A DNA stretch of 8,877 nucleotides from an uncultured Oscillospiraceae bacterium (GTDB lineage: Bacteria > Bacillota > Clostridia > UBA1381), in the NCBI GenBank assembly GCA_945876665.1, contig CAMCPC010000036.1, forward strand, positions 1 through 8,877. Reading direction: 5' to 3'. Each line of letters starts with the position of its first letter. Within the stretch, counting starts at the first letter, position 1. The position numbers and the translations under genes were made by a program. Positions 1-5,877 of the stretch are shown one piece after another. Below the pieces are notes generated by a model, which made no database searches, was not told the origin of the DNA, and worked only from the letters and a program-made list of their open reading frames with translations.

Positions 1-1
1 C

Positions 2-469
2 CGTCTTATAGGCAAAGCAAGCACAAAAACAGGCGACAAGCCGGGCGTGACACGCGGCAAGCAGTGGCTAAGGATAAAGGGCGACACAGAGCTTCTTGAC
101 ACGCCGGGTATTCTTCCGCCGAAGTTTGAGGATCAGTCGGTAGCAATGAAGCTTGCATACACCGGCGCTATAAAGGACGAAATAATGAACACAGAGCTTC
201 TCGCCTATTCACTTTGCGAATATCTGCGCGATAACTACACAGAGGCGCTTTGCAGCCGTTATAAGCTTGACAGCGTTGAGGGGTTAGAGGGCTATGAGGT
301 GCTTGAAAAGATAGGAAAAAAACGCGGCTTTGTTATTTCCGGCGGCGAAACAGACATGGAACGTGCCGCCAATATGGTGCTTGATGAGCTGCGCGGCGCA
401 AAGATAGGAAATATCACACTTGAAATTCCGCAGGATATTGAAAACAACGAAAAAACGTCCTCAAATTGA
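2..469 (+). CDS. rbgA: Ribosome biogenesis GTPase RbgA/YlqF, 3' part only
   Basis: The C-terminal 155 residues of a circularly permuted GTPase that acts in late assembly of the 50S ribosomal subunit; the gene runs off the left edge. The visible part starts just after where the P-loop (G1) should lie. It shows the G2-like region GDKPGVTRG (visible residues 11-19, candidate switch Thr17) and the G3 motif DTPG (33-36), followed by LPPKFED and the helical C-terminal domain that binds rRNA in this family. RbgA is usually about 280 residues, so roughly 125 N-terminal residues, including G4, G5 and G1, are missing from the window. The frame is open from base 2, so the internal GTG at 47 is not a real start. 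The last codons and the TGA stop lie inside a terminator hairpin. The family call is firm; YqeH- or YjeQ-type GTPases are less likely given the residues around DTPG. Confidence 0.9.
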   Translation, partial: RLIGKASTKTGDKPGVTRGKQWLRIKGDTELLDTPGILPPKFEDQSVAMKLAYTGAIKDEIMNTELLAYSLCEYLRDNYTEALCSRYKLDSVEGLEGYEVLEKIGKKRGFVISGGETDMERAANMVLDELRGAKIGNITLEIPQDIENNEKTSSN

Positions 470-483
470 GGACGTTTTACTTT
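452..483. terminator. Bidirectional terminator between rbgA and the HPr-like gene
   Basis: An 11-bp perfect stem pairs 452-462 (AAAACGTCCTC) with 468-478, around a 5-base AT loop that could close further. On the + strand it is followed by TTTTACTTT and ends rbgA. On the - strand the hairpin runs into six T (complement of 450-455), which would end the convergent HPr-like transcript. The rbgA TGA (467-469) sits at the loop and descending arm. Confidence 0.85.
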
Positions 484-495
484 GCTTATTCGTTA

Positions 496-726
496 TTATT
501 TAATAATGAATTTGTCAAGTTCTTCCATGAACTTTTCGCAATCATCAGAATGTACTTCAACCTTAATAGGCTTAGAAAGATCCAAACTGAAGATACCCAT
601 AATAGACTTAGCGTCAACAACGTATCTGCCTGATGTAAGGTCAACGTCGAAATCGTACTTGCTTACGATATTTACAAAGTCTTTTACGTCGTTAATAGAG
701 CTTAGTAACAGATTAAATGTTTTCAT
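496..726 (-). CDS. HPr-like protein lacking the phosphocarrier histidine
   Basis: A 76-residue protein with the HPr fold signature. The segment SKYDFDVDL (22-30) matches the SKYDADVNL region of HPr, and AKSIMGIFSLDLS (39-51) matches the helix that carries the regulatory Ser46, here Ser41. In HPr the active site reads SGIHARPA. Here the aligned segment is SSINDVKDF (9-17), so Asn12 replaces the catalytic His15 and the neighbouring Arg17 is also lost. It therefore cannot accept phosphate from PEP-PTS Enzyme I in the usual way. By analogy with Bacillus Crh it may be phosphorylated by HPr kinase on the serine and act in CcpA-type catabolite control, or serve another regulatory role; that is inference. 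It is monocistronic, with its own strong promoter, a GGGAGGA ribosome binding site and a terminator. Family assignment is confident, function is not. Confidence 0.85.
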   Translation of the reverse strand: MKTFNLLLSSINDVKDFVNIVSKYDFDVDLTSGRYVVDAKSIMGIFSLDLSKPIKVEVHSDDCEKFMEELDKFIIK

Positions 727-734
727 AATAATAT

Positions 735-741
735 TCCTCCC
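735..741 (-). promoter_or_regulatory. Ribosome binding site of the HPr-like gene
   Basis: GGGAGGA on the minus strand, 8 bases before the ATG at 726. A small GC-rich hairpin (TGCGC at 749-753 against GCGCA at 761-765, 7-base loop) lies just upstream of it in the leader. Confidence 0.8.
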
Positions 742-771
742 TTATTCGTGCGCAACTCAAGCGCATAGCCT

Positions 772-798
772 ATTAATTTGTAATCTCTTACAATTAAT
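772..798 (-). promoter_or_regulatory. Inverted repeat at the predicted 5' end of the HPr-like mRNA
   Basis: On the minus strand TTGTAA-GAGA-TTACAA (793 to 778) is a perfect 6-bp stem with a GNRA-type tetraloop. It can be extended by ATTAA/TTAAT arms with one bulged base, covering 772-798. It begins within a few bases of the predicted transcription start (about 792), so it could be a 5' stabilising hairpin or, as DNA, an operator site. The structure is visible; the role is inferred. Confidence 0.45.
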
Positions 799-827
799 AT
801 GATACAACTTTTTCCACGATTAGTCAA
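799..827 (-). promoter_or_regulatory. Sigma-A-type promoter of the HPr-like gene
   Basis: Reading the minus strand, -35 TTGACT (827-822) and -10 TATCAT (804-799) are separated by exactly 17 bases; each matches consensus at 5 of 6 positions. The start would be near 792, giving a leader of about 65 bases. Confidence 0.75.
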
Positions 828-833
828 TAGGTA

Positions 834-862
834 TTGCGTTTTATTTAAAAATTTTATATAAT
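834..862 (+). promoter_or_regulatory. Candidate promoter of mtaB
   Basis: A perfect -10 TATAAT (857-862) lies 17 bases after a weaker -35 TTGCGT (834-839, TTG conserved). The start would be near 869, with a leader of about 60 bases before the ATG at 932. The surrounding DNA is AT-rich, so alternative -10 registers are possible. Confidence 0.55.
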
Positions 863-931
863 AATACTAATGCAGATATTTTTTAATATGGCATTTGTAG
901 TAAAACTGATAAACTTGAAAGGTAAATATAA

Positions 932-2227
932 ATGAAAAAAGCAGCATTTTACACACTTGGCTGTAAGGTCAACCAATATGAAACAGAAGCGATGGCGGAG
1001 CTGTTTGCCTCCGCAGGATATGAAATATCTGATTTCAGCGAAAAATCCGATGTTTATGTTATTAACACCTGTTCAGTTACGAACATGGGCGACAGAAAAT
1101 CACGTCAGATTATCCGCCGTGCAAAAAAGACAAACCCCGATGCGATTATCGCGGTCACAGGCTGTTACGCGCAGACTTCGCCCGACGAGGTTTTGTCAAT
1201 AGACGGCGTAAACATTGTAATCGGTACAAAGGACAGAAAAAATATTGTTTCGCTTGTGGAGGAGCTTAACACCGCATCAAGCATAAATCACGTTTCCGAC
1301 ATTATGAGCAATCACGAGTTTGAGGAATTGCAGATAAAACAGTATTCAAACAGAACTCGCGCCTTCATCAAAATACAGGAGGGCTGCAATCAGTTCTGCT
1401 CATACTGCATTATTCCCTATGCCCGCGGCCCTGTCAGAAGCCGTCCTATGGACGAGGTATTGCAGGAAATACATGAGCTTGCCGCAAACAATTTCAAAGA
1501 AATTATCCTTGTCGGAATACACGTCGCATCATACGGAGCAGACTTGGAAAACACCACGCTTGAAGATTTGATAATGGCTGTTGACAAAATAGACGGTGTT
1601 GAGCGCATACGTCTTTCTTCTATAGAACCAATGACACTTAATCAGGCTTTTATTGACAATATAAAAGCCTCTAAAAAGCTATGCCACCACTTCCATATAT
1701 CGCTCCAATCCGGCTGTGATGCAACACTCAAGCGCATGAACAGAAAATATACAACCGCCCAGTTCAAGGGCATTGTGGACGGTTTAAGAGCCGCCTTTGA
1801 CGATGTGGCAATCACTACCGATATAATGGTCGGCTTCCCTGCCGAAACAGACAAGGAATTTAACGCTACTGTTGATTTTGTGCGTGAGGTTTCCTTTGCT
1901 GACGCTCATGTGTTCCAGTATTCTCAGCGCAAGGGCACACCTGCCGCAAAGCGTCCCGACCAGATTTCGCCCGACACAAAAGAAAAACGCAGTAAAATCA
2001 TAATCGCAGAAACACAGAAAACACGCGACGCTTTTATAGAGAAATTTATCGGCAAAACTATGCGTGTTTTGTTTGAGCAGCCCGCGAAAGACGGATTATT
2101 TGAGGGTAAAACAGATAATTATATTACGGTTCACGCACCCTCCGACACTGACCTTAATGATCAGTTCCGAAACGTCCTTCTTGAAAGGAACGACAACGGA
2201 ATTGTCATAGGCAAAATAGTTGACTAA
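932..2227 (+). CDS. mtaB: tRNA (t6A37) methylthiotransferase MtaB
   Basis: A 431-residue radical SAM enzyme of the MiaB family that adds a methylthio group at C2 of N6-threonylcarbamoyladenosine-37 in ANN-decoding tRNAs. The N-terminal UPF0004 domain opens with TLGCKVNQYETEA and carries three cluster cysteines: Cys11, Cys47 (NTCSVTN) and Cys78 (VTGCYAQ). The radical SAM motif CxxxCxxC is EGCNQFCSYC, with Cys152, Cys156 and Cys159, followed by IPYARGPVRSR. The middle region has SSIEP, HISLQSG and TTDIMVGFPAET, and a TRAM-like RNA-binding domain occupies about the last 60 residues. Length is normal and all six cysteines are present. The TLGCKVN start and full family resemblance favour MtaB over MiaB or RimO. 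GAAAGG at 917-922 is the ribosome binding site, 9 bases before the ATG. It is a single-gene unit, divergent from the HPr-like gene and ending at a strong terminator. Confidence 0.95.
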   Translation: MKKAAFYTLGCKVNQYETEAMAELFASAGYEISDFSEKSDVYVINTCSVTNMGDRKSRQIIRRAKKTNPDAIIAVTGCYAQTSPDEVLSIDGVNIVIGTKDRKNIVSLVEELNTASSINHVSDIMSNHEFEELQIKQYSNRTRAFIKIQEGCNQFCSYCIIPYARGPVRSRPMDEVLQEIHELAANNFKEIILVGIHVASYGADLENTTLEDLIMAVDKIDGVERIRLSSIEPMTLNQAFIDNIKASKKLCHHFHISLQSGCDATLKRMNRKYTTAQFKGIVDGLRAAFDDVAITTDIMVGFPAETDKEFNATVDFVREVSFADAHVFQYSQRKGTPAAKRPDQISPDTKEKRSKIIIAETQKTRDAFIEKFIGKTMRVLFEQPAKDGLFEGKTDNYITVHAPSDTDLNDQFRNVLLERNDNGIVIGKIVD

Positions 2228-2264
2228 AAAAATAAACCGTGAGAAAATCACGGTTTATTTTTTT
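2226..2264. terminator. Bidirectional terminator between mtaB and the 98-residue gene
   Basis: A perfect 17-bp stem pairs 2226-2242 with 2248-2264 around a GAAAA loop. Its core is AAACCGTGA/TCACGGTTT, flanked by seven A on the left and seven T on the right, so it works as an intrinsic terminator on both strands. The mtaB TAA (2225-2227) and the TAA of the opposing gene (2265-2263) each overlap an end of the stem. Confidence 0.95.
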
Positions 2265-2559
2265 AACCAATCATCTGAATAGCGTCCTGAAGCCACCATT
2301 CACCAATATCAAGAGCCTTATAAAGATTTTCTCTTTCACCCTTGCGGTAAACCATACCCTTGCCGAATTCGCCTGTGTTATCCATTACCTGAACCTTAAT
2401 CTTTGTTGAGGACTTAATATCCTTGTTATCCTTGCTTTCCAATATATCAAGAGCAAGAATACACTTATCCTCAAGGTTTCCGTAGTATATTCTGTTACCG
2501 CACTTCAAAAGCGGCTTCCCCTTATACGTTAAAACCTTCTTCTTTTTTACTGCTGCCAT
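2263..2559 (-). CDS. 98-residue protein of unknown function, last gene of the oxidoreductase unit
   Basis: I do not recognise a named family. The protein has a basic start (MAAVKKKKVL), then TYKGKPLLKCGNRIYYGNLEDK (about 11-32), a middle stretch KIKVQVMD (53-60) that looks like beta strand, and a C-terminal KALDIGEWWLQDAIQ (81-95) that looks like an amphipathic helix. It has two cysteines (20 and 33), not in a metal-binding pattern, and no signal peptide or membrane helix, so it is probably a small soluble alpha/beta protein. AAAGGAG (about 2569-2575) precedes the ATG. It begins 21 bases after the gamma-subunit stop and ends in the terminator, so it is very likely the last gene of the same transcript. 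I vaguely recall similar small proteins in Clostridia genomes but cannot verify this. A role linked to the oxidoreductase is inferred from position only. Confidence 0.8.
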   Translation of the reverse strand: MAAVKKKKVLTYKGKPLLKCGNRIYYGNLEDKCILALDILESKDNKDIKSSTKIKVQVMDNTGEFGKGMVYRKGERENLYKALDIGEWWLQDAIQMIG

Positions 2560-2580
2560 TATTCCATTCTCCTTTCAAAT

Positions 2581-3117
2581 TCAAACTGTCTGATAACCTT
2601 TTTTTACTGCCTCCATATTTTTTTCAACAAGAGCCTGTTTCTTGGCAGGAAGTGATTTCTTCATTGTTTCCTCGATTTCTTCAAGCGAGAATACTCCCGT
2701 TGTTTTCAATACCGCACCGAGCATTACCATATTTGCCAGACCTCTGTTTCCGATACTGTCAGCTATTTCGGTAGCCTTGATATATACAGGCTTGACATCT
2801 TTTCTTGTCACTTCACCTTCAATAAGCGACCGGTCAACAAACACATATCCGCCCTCAGCGACTGTATCTTCAAATTTATCCAATGACGGCTTATTCATTA
2901 CAACAAGCACACTTGGTTTTGTAACTATGGGTGAGCCGATAGGTTTGTCGTCTATTATAACATGACAATTCGCTGTTCCTCCGCGCATTTCGGGACCGTA
3001 TGACGGGAGCCACGAAAGCTTTTTACCCTTTAGCATTGCCGCAAAAGCAAGCAGCTTTCCCATGAACAGTATTCCCTGTCCGCCAAAGCCTGCGAGAACA
3101 ATTTCACAATTTTCCAT
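2581..3117 (-). CDS. korC: 2-oxoacid:ferredoxin oxidoreductase, gamma subunit
   Basis: A 178-residue subunit of the POR/KOR gamma family, which contributes the domain that binds CoA and helps assemble the complex. It shows the N-terminal glycine-rich motif GFGGQGILFMGK (10-21), then SYGPEMRGGTAN (39-50), typical of the family, then VMNKPSLDKF (73-82) and GNRGLANMVMLGA (123-135). Length is typical. The ATG overlaps the stop of the beta gene by one base (TAATG), and a GGAGGG ribosome binding site lies in the end of the beta gene, which implies translational coupling. The gene symbol reflects the most common naming of this gene order; vorA- or porG-type names are used for close relatives, and the oxoacid used cannot be read from the sequence. 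Confidence 0.9.
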   Translation of the reverse strand: MENCEIVLAGFGGQGILFMGKLLAFAAMLKGKKLSWLPSYGPEMRGGTANCHVIIDDKPIGSPIVTKPSVLVVMNKPSLDKFEDTVAEGGYVFVDRSLIEGEVTRKDVKPVYIKATEIADSIGNRGLANMVMLGAVLKTTGVFSLEEIEETMKKSLPAKKQALVEKNMEAVKKGYQTV

Positions 3118-3869
3118 TATTCATTTCCCTCCCCGACATCTTTGAACACACCAAGAGGATAGTACGGAATCATCTCGTCCTGTAGGCGCTTCATCGCTTC
3201 CACAGGCGACATTCCCCAGTTTGTAGGGCAAGTGGACAAAATTTCCACAATTGAAAATCCCTTGCCGTTTATCTGATTTTCAAAAGCCTTTTTTATAGCC
3301 TTTTTCGCCTCTTTTATATGCGGTACTGAATCAGTTGACACTCTTGCAATATATGACGGGCCGTCAAGCGTTGCAAGCATTTCGCATATTCTCACAGGAT
3401 AACCCTGTATGTGAGGATCACGTCCGTAAGGTGATGTCTGTGTAATCTGTCCCGGCAGTGATGTGGGCGCCATCTGTCCGCCTGTCATGCCGTATATCGT
3501 ATTATTAATGAATATAACCGTTATATTTTCACCGCGCGTTGCACTGTGGACGGTTTCAGCCGTACCGATTGACGCAAGGTCACCGTCACCCTGATATGTG
3601 AACACAATTCTGTCCGGCAGCGAACGCTTTATTCCCGTTGCAACAGCAGGCGCTCTGCCGTGCGCTGCCTGAACAACGTCAAAGTCAAAATAATCATGCG
3701 CCGTAACCGCGCAGCCGACAGGCTCAACGCCTATAGTTTTGCCCTGTATGCAAAGCTCGTCTATAACCTCACACACAAGCTTATGCACTATTCCGTGCGA
3801 GCATCCCGGACAGTAATGGAAGGTAGTATCTGTCAAGGATTTCGGTTTCTCATATATAGTTTTTGACAT
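3117..3869 (-). CDS. korB: 2-oxoacid:ferredoxin oxidoreductase, beta subunit (TPP-binding)
   Basis: This 250-residue subunit binds thiamine diphosphate and a [4Fe-4S] cluster. The TPP/Mg motif starts at GDGDLASIG (94-102) and ends at NNTIYGMTGGQ (122-132). Four cysteines match the expected cluster ligands: Cys20 and Cys23 in HYCPGCSHG, Cys53 in EPVGC and Cys214 in STCPTNW. AHGRAPAVATG (69-79) is also characteristic. I chose the ATG at 3869. A TTG three codons upstream (3878) would touch the AAAGGAGG ribosome binding site at 3879-3886, whereas the ATG lies 9 bases from it. With this start a single base separates the gene from the alpha stop codon. It forms the catalytic core with the alpha subunit: decarboxylation on TPP, electrons to the cluster, then to the ferredoxin subunit. 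Confidence 0.93.
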   Translation of the reverse strand: MSKTIYEKPKSLTDTTFHYCPGCSHGIVHKLVCEVIDELCIQGKTIGVEPVGCAVTAHDYFDFDVVQAAHGRAPAVATGIKRSLPDRIVFTYQGDGDLASIGTAETVHSATRGENITVIFINNTIYGMTGGQMAPTSLPGQITQTSPYGRDPHIQGYPVRICEMLATLDGPSYIARVSTDSVPHIKEAKKAIKKAFENQINGKGFSIVEILSTCPTNWGMSPVEAMKRLQDEMIPYYPLGVFKDVGEGNE

Positions 3870-3870
3870 A

Positions 3871-4929
3871 TCAACCAACCTCCTTTAAAATATCTTTTAC
3901 CTTCTGCACAACCTCGTCGGGAGTAGGTATAACACCGCCTGTACGTCCGCAGAAATATACCGGCGCACTGCACTCACACGCAAGCTTAATGTCCTCTATC
4001 ATCTGTCCTGTGCTCATTTCAACCGACAAAAATGCTTTTGGGTGAACCTGTTTATACGCTTTTTCCGGAAACGGCCAGAGCGTTATAGGTCTTATAACAC
4101 CGACCTTTATCCCCTCCTCGCGGAGAATTTGCACCGCGGTTTCAACAACTCTCGATGTAATGCCGTATGACGATATAATAACGTCCGCGTCCTCTGTATC
4201 GTGCGCGTCATATCTCTGCAATTCCTGCTTTACAATATCATACTTCTTTTCCCTTTCCATAACCACCGCTTCAAGCTCGGGAGCGTCAAGGTAAAGAGTT
4301 TTTATCACGTTCTTTTCGCGTTTGTTGTCCGTTCCGTTGGTCGCCCAAGGCTTCTCGGCATAAACAGGCTCCGGAATTGAGTCAAAATCCACAGGCTCCA
4401 TCATCTGTCCCAATGTGCCGTCACCAAGCAGCATAACAGGTATTCTGTATTCCTCCGAAAGATTGAACGCGTCAGCTGTCAGATAGACAAGCTCCTGAAC
4501 GCTGTTAGGCGCAAGAACAATCAGATGATAGTCGCCGTGTCCGCCGCCGCGTGTTGCCTGAAAATAGTCTGACTGTGCCGGCTGAATACCGCCAAGTCCC
4601 GGACCTCCGCGGACTATATTCACTATAACACAGGGCAAGTCTGCCGCTGCAATATAGCTTATTCCCTCCGCTTTAAGACTGATACCCGGACTTGATGAGC
4701 TGGTCATGGTTCTGACTCCGGCAGATGCCGCGCCGTATACCATATTTATTGCCGCCAGTTCACTTTCAGCCTGCAAAAAAACACCGCCGATTTTAGGCAT
4801 TTTCTTTGCCATGTATGCAGATAATTCTGTCTGCGGGGTAATCGGATATCCAAAAAAGTGTCTGCACCCCGAACGGATGGCAGCTTCACCGATTGCCTCA
4901 TTGCCTTTCATCAAAACTTTCTCGCCCAT
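3871..4929 (-). CDS. korA: 2-oxoacid:ferredoxin oxidoreductase, alpha subunit (KorA/VorB type)
   Basis: A 352-residue alpha subunit holding the pyrimidine-binding domain of the TPP enzyme plus the transketolase-C-like domain. Motifs include MKGNEAIGEAAI (7-18), the family hallmark GYPITPQTE (27-35), LQAESELAAINM (52-63) with the glutamates expected near the TPP pyrimidine, TSSSSPGISLK (76-86) and RGGPGLGGIQPAQSDY (107-122). The C-terminal domain contains GVIRPITLWPFPEK (277-290). This form is often annotated VorB (3-methyl-2-oxobutanoate, branched-chain) in Clostridia, while the gene order ferredoxin-alpha-beta-gamma is that of korDABC (2-oxoglutarate). The substrate is thus uncertain and could be either. 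The ATG at 4929 has AGGAGG at 4938-4943, 8 bases upstream and inside the end of the ferredoxin gene, so the two are translationally linked. The reaction would be 2-oxoacid + CoA + oxidised ferredoxin to acyl-CoA + CO2 + reduced ferredoxin, in the cytoplasm. Confidence 0.92.
   Translation of the reverse strand: MGEKVLMKGNEAIGEAAIRSGCRHFFGYPITPQTELSAYMAKKMPKIGGVFLQAESELAAINMVYGAASAGVRTMTSSSSPGISLKAEGISYIAAADLPCVIVNIVRGGPGLGGIQPAQSDYFQATRGGGHGDYHLIVLAPNSVQELVYLTADAFNLSEEYRIPVMLLGDGTLGQMMEPVDFDSIPEPVYAEKPWATNGTDNKREKNVIKTLYLDAPELEAVVMEREKKYDIVKQELQRYDAHDTEDADVIISSYGITSRVVETAVQILREEGIKVGVIRPITLWPFPEKAYKQVHPKAFLSVEMSTGQMIEDIKLACECSAPVYFCGRTGGVIPTPDEVVQKVKDILKEVG
3879..3886 (-). promoter_or_regulatory. 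Ribosome binding site that fixes the korB start
   Basis: AAAGGAGG on the minus strand, inside the last codons of the alpha gene and 9 bases before the ATG at 3869. It abuts the alternative TTG at 3878, which rules that start out. Confidence 0.85.
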
Positions 4930-4932
4930 TTT

Positions 4933-5142
4933 TCAGACCTCCTCTATCTTTATCGCCGCGTCCGGACATATCGTAGCGCAAAAAGCACAGCCGATACATT
5001 TCTCATTATCTGTGATTTCAGCAGGTCTGTATCCCTTGTTATTCATTTTATCCTTTGAAATCTGCAGGATTTTTTTAGGACAGGCATTAATACACAATTC
5101 ACAGCTTTTACAACGTTCCTCGTTAAAGACAACTCTTTTCAT
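4933..5142 (-). CDS. korD: 2x[4Fe-4S] ferredoxin-type delta subunit of the oxidoreductase
   Basis: A 69-residue protein with two complete ferredoxin motifs: Cys11, 14, 17 and 21 (CKSCELCINACP) and Cys49, 52, 55 and 59 (CIGCAFCATICP). These bind two [4Fe-4S] clusters that carry electrons from the catalytic core to free ferredoxin. The spacer between motifs (about residues 22-48) is longer than in small free clostridial ferredoxins and is typical of delta subunits. Its stop lies 3 bases before the alpha start, giving the order delta-alpha-beta-gamma. A weaker ribosome binding site, AAAGGA (about 5155-5160), lies 12 bases before the ATG, and 27 bases separate it from the upstream NTPase gene with no visible promoter. 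It is therefore probably on the same transcript. Confidence 0.93.
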   Translation of the reverse strand: MKRVVFNEERCKSCELCINACPKKILQISKDKMNNKGYRPAEITDNEKCIGCAFCATICPDAAIKIEEV

Positions 5143-5169
5143 TAAATAACCAGATCCTTTCAGATAATT

Positions 5170-5838
5170 TTATTGTATTTCCCAAGGCTTAGGAATGAAA
5201 ATATTCATTTTGAATACAGTATCCTTCAGTTTTTCAGGAACGTTCCCAAGCGCCGCTTCAATGCCGCAGTTCTTTTTTATAATTATTCCCATTTTCTGAG
5301 ATAATTTTTCTATTTCCCCATAATCTGAGAAAAGAGTTTTTTCATCGGTAAGTACAGATAAATTCGTGTTGTTGTAAATATCAGTAAAGGTGAGCCTTGA
5401 TGCCTTTTCTATCCTCTGAGCAATTTCAAGCAAATCTTCACAGCTCTCGGTAAGAGGCCTTTTCGTGTTTACAACAAGGTGCATTTCATAACCGTATTTA
5501 TCAAAATACTGCTTATACTGACCCAAGGCAAGCGCTCCGTCATCATCTCCGCCGACATCAAATATAACAACCGAATCCTCCTCAAACACGCTTAGGATAT
5601 TGAGCGGAACTGTCGGCATATCAAGATTTGTTGACGCGTAATCGTTAGCTATAAGCTTTATGCCATTTTCTGTCAATACATTTTTTGCATCGTTTGTTCT
5701 GAAATACGGATTCACAATATCAAAATCAACTATTGTTACCTTTTTGCCAAGCTTCTTCTGATTCATCGCAAAATTTAACGCGACTTCTGTTTTTCCGCTT
5801 CCAAAATGTCCTGAAAATATTTGAATTTTATACTTCAT
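5170..5838 (-). CDS. P-loop NTPase of unknown role, upstream of the oxidoreductase genes
   Basis: A 222-residue soluble NTPase of the SIMIBI/CobQ-ParA-like group. The Walker A motif GHFGSGKTE spans 10-18, with Lys16 and Thr17. The strand TIVDFDIVNPYFRTND (35-50) looks like the switch I/A' region, and VVIFDVGGDDDGALALG (90-106) the Walker B/switch II region. LVVNTKRPLTES (121-132) resembles the strand leading to the base-recognition region. The signature lysine of the deviant Walker A (KGGxGKT) is replaced by His11, so it is not a classical MinD/ParA dimeric ATPase. I chose the ATG at 5838: GAGGG (5844-5848) lies 5 bases upstream, whereas the TTG at 5853 has no ribosome binding site. It is the first gene of the unit that holds korDABC. 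I recall similar proteins beside such operons in other Clostridia. Cofactor or cluster handling for the enzyme is possible but only inferred. Confidence 0.85.
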   Translation of the reverse strand: MKYKIQIFSGHFGSGKTEVALNFAMNQKKLGKKVTIVDFDIVNPYFRTNDAKNVLTENGIKLIANDYASTNLDMPTVPLNILSVFEEDSVVIFDVGGDDDGALALGQYKQYFDKYGYEMHLVVNTKRPLTESCEDLLEIAQRIEKASRLTFTDIYNNTNLSVLTDEKTLFSDYGEIEKLSQKMGIIIKKNCGIEAALGNVPEKLKDTVFKMNIFIPKPWEIQ

Positions 5839-5843
5839 TCTTT

Positions 5844-5848
5844 CCCTC
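5844..5848 (-). promoter_or_regulatory. Ribosome binding site that fixes the NTPase start
   Basis: GAGGG on the minus strand, 5 bases before the ATG at 5838; the upstream TTG at 5853 lacks one. Confidence 0.7.
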
Positions 5849-5877
5849 GTCAATTAGTACTGTTACAATATATAAAT

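Noticed and set aside
482..802. 106-residue + strand reading frame over the HPr-like gene
   Set aside because: It is the antisense shadow of the HPr-like gene, has no plausible start region and runs through that gene's promoter.
869..931. Possible riboswitch or T-box in the mtaB leader
   Set aside because: The leader is about 60 bases of AT-rich sequence with no stable stem, T-box motif or terminator.
3870..3878. TTG start for korB three codons upstream
   Set aside because: The AAAGGAGG site would directly touch this codon; the ATG at 3869 has correct spacing.
4706..5149. 147-residue + strand reading frame over korA and korD
   Set aside because: It is antisense to two strongly supported genes, has no ribosome binding site and makes no recognisable protein.
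5839..5853. TTG start for the P-loop NTPase five codons upstream
   Set aside because: It has no ribosome binding site, while GAGGG serves the ATG at 5838 and the P-loop lies at the usual distance from that start.
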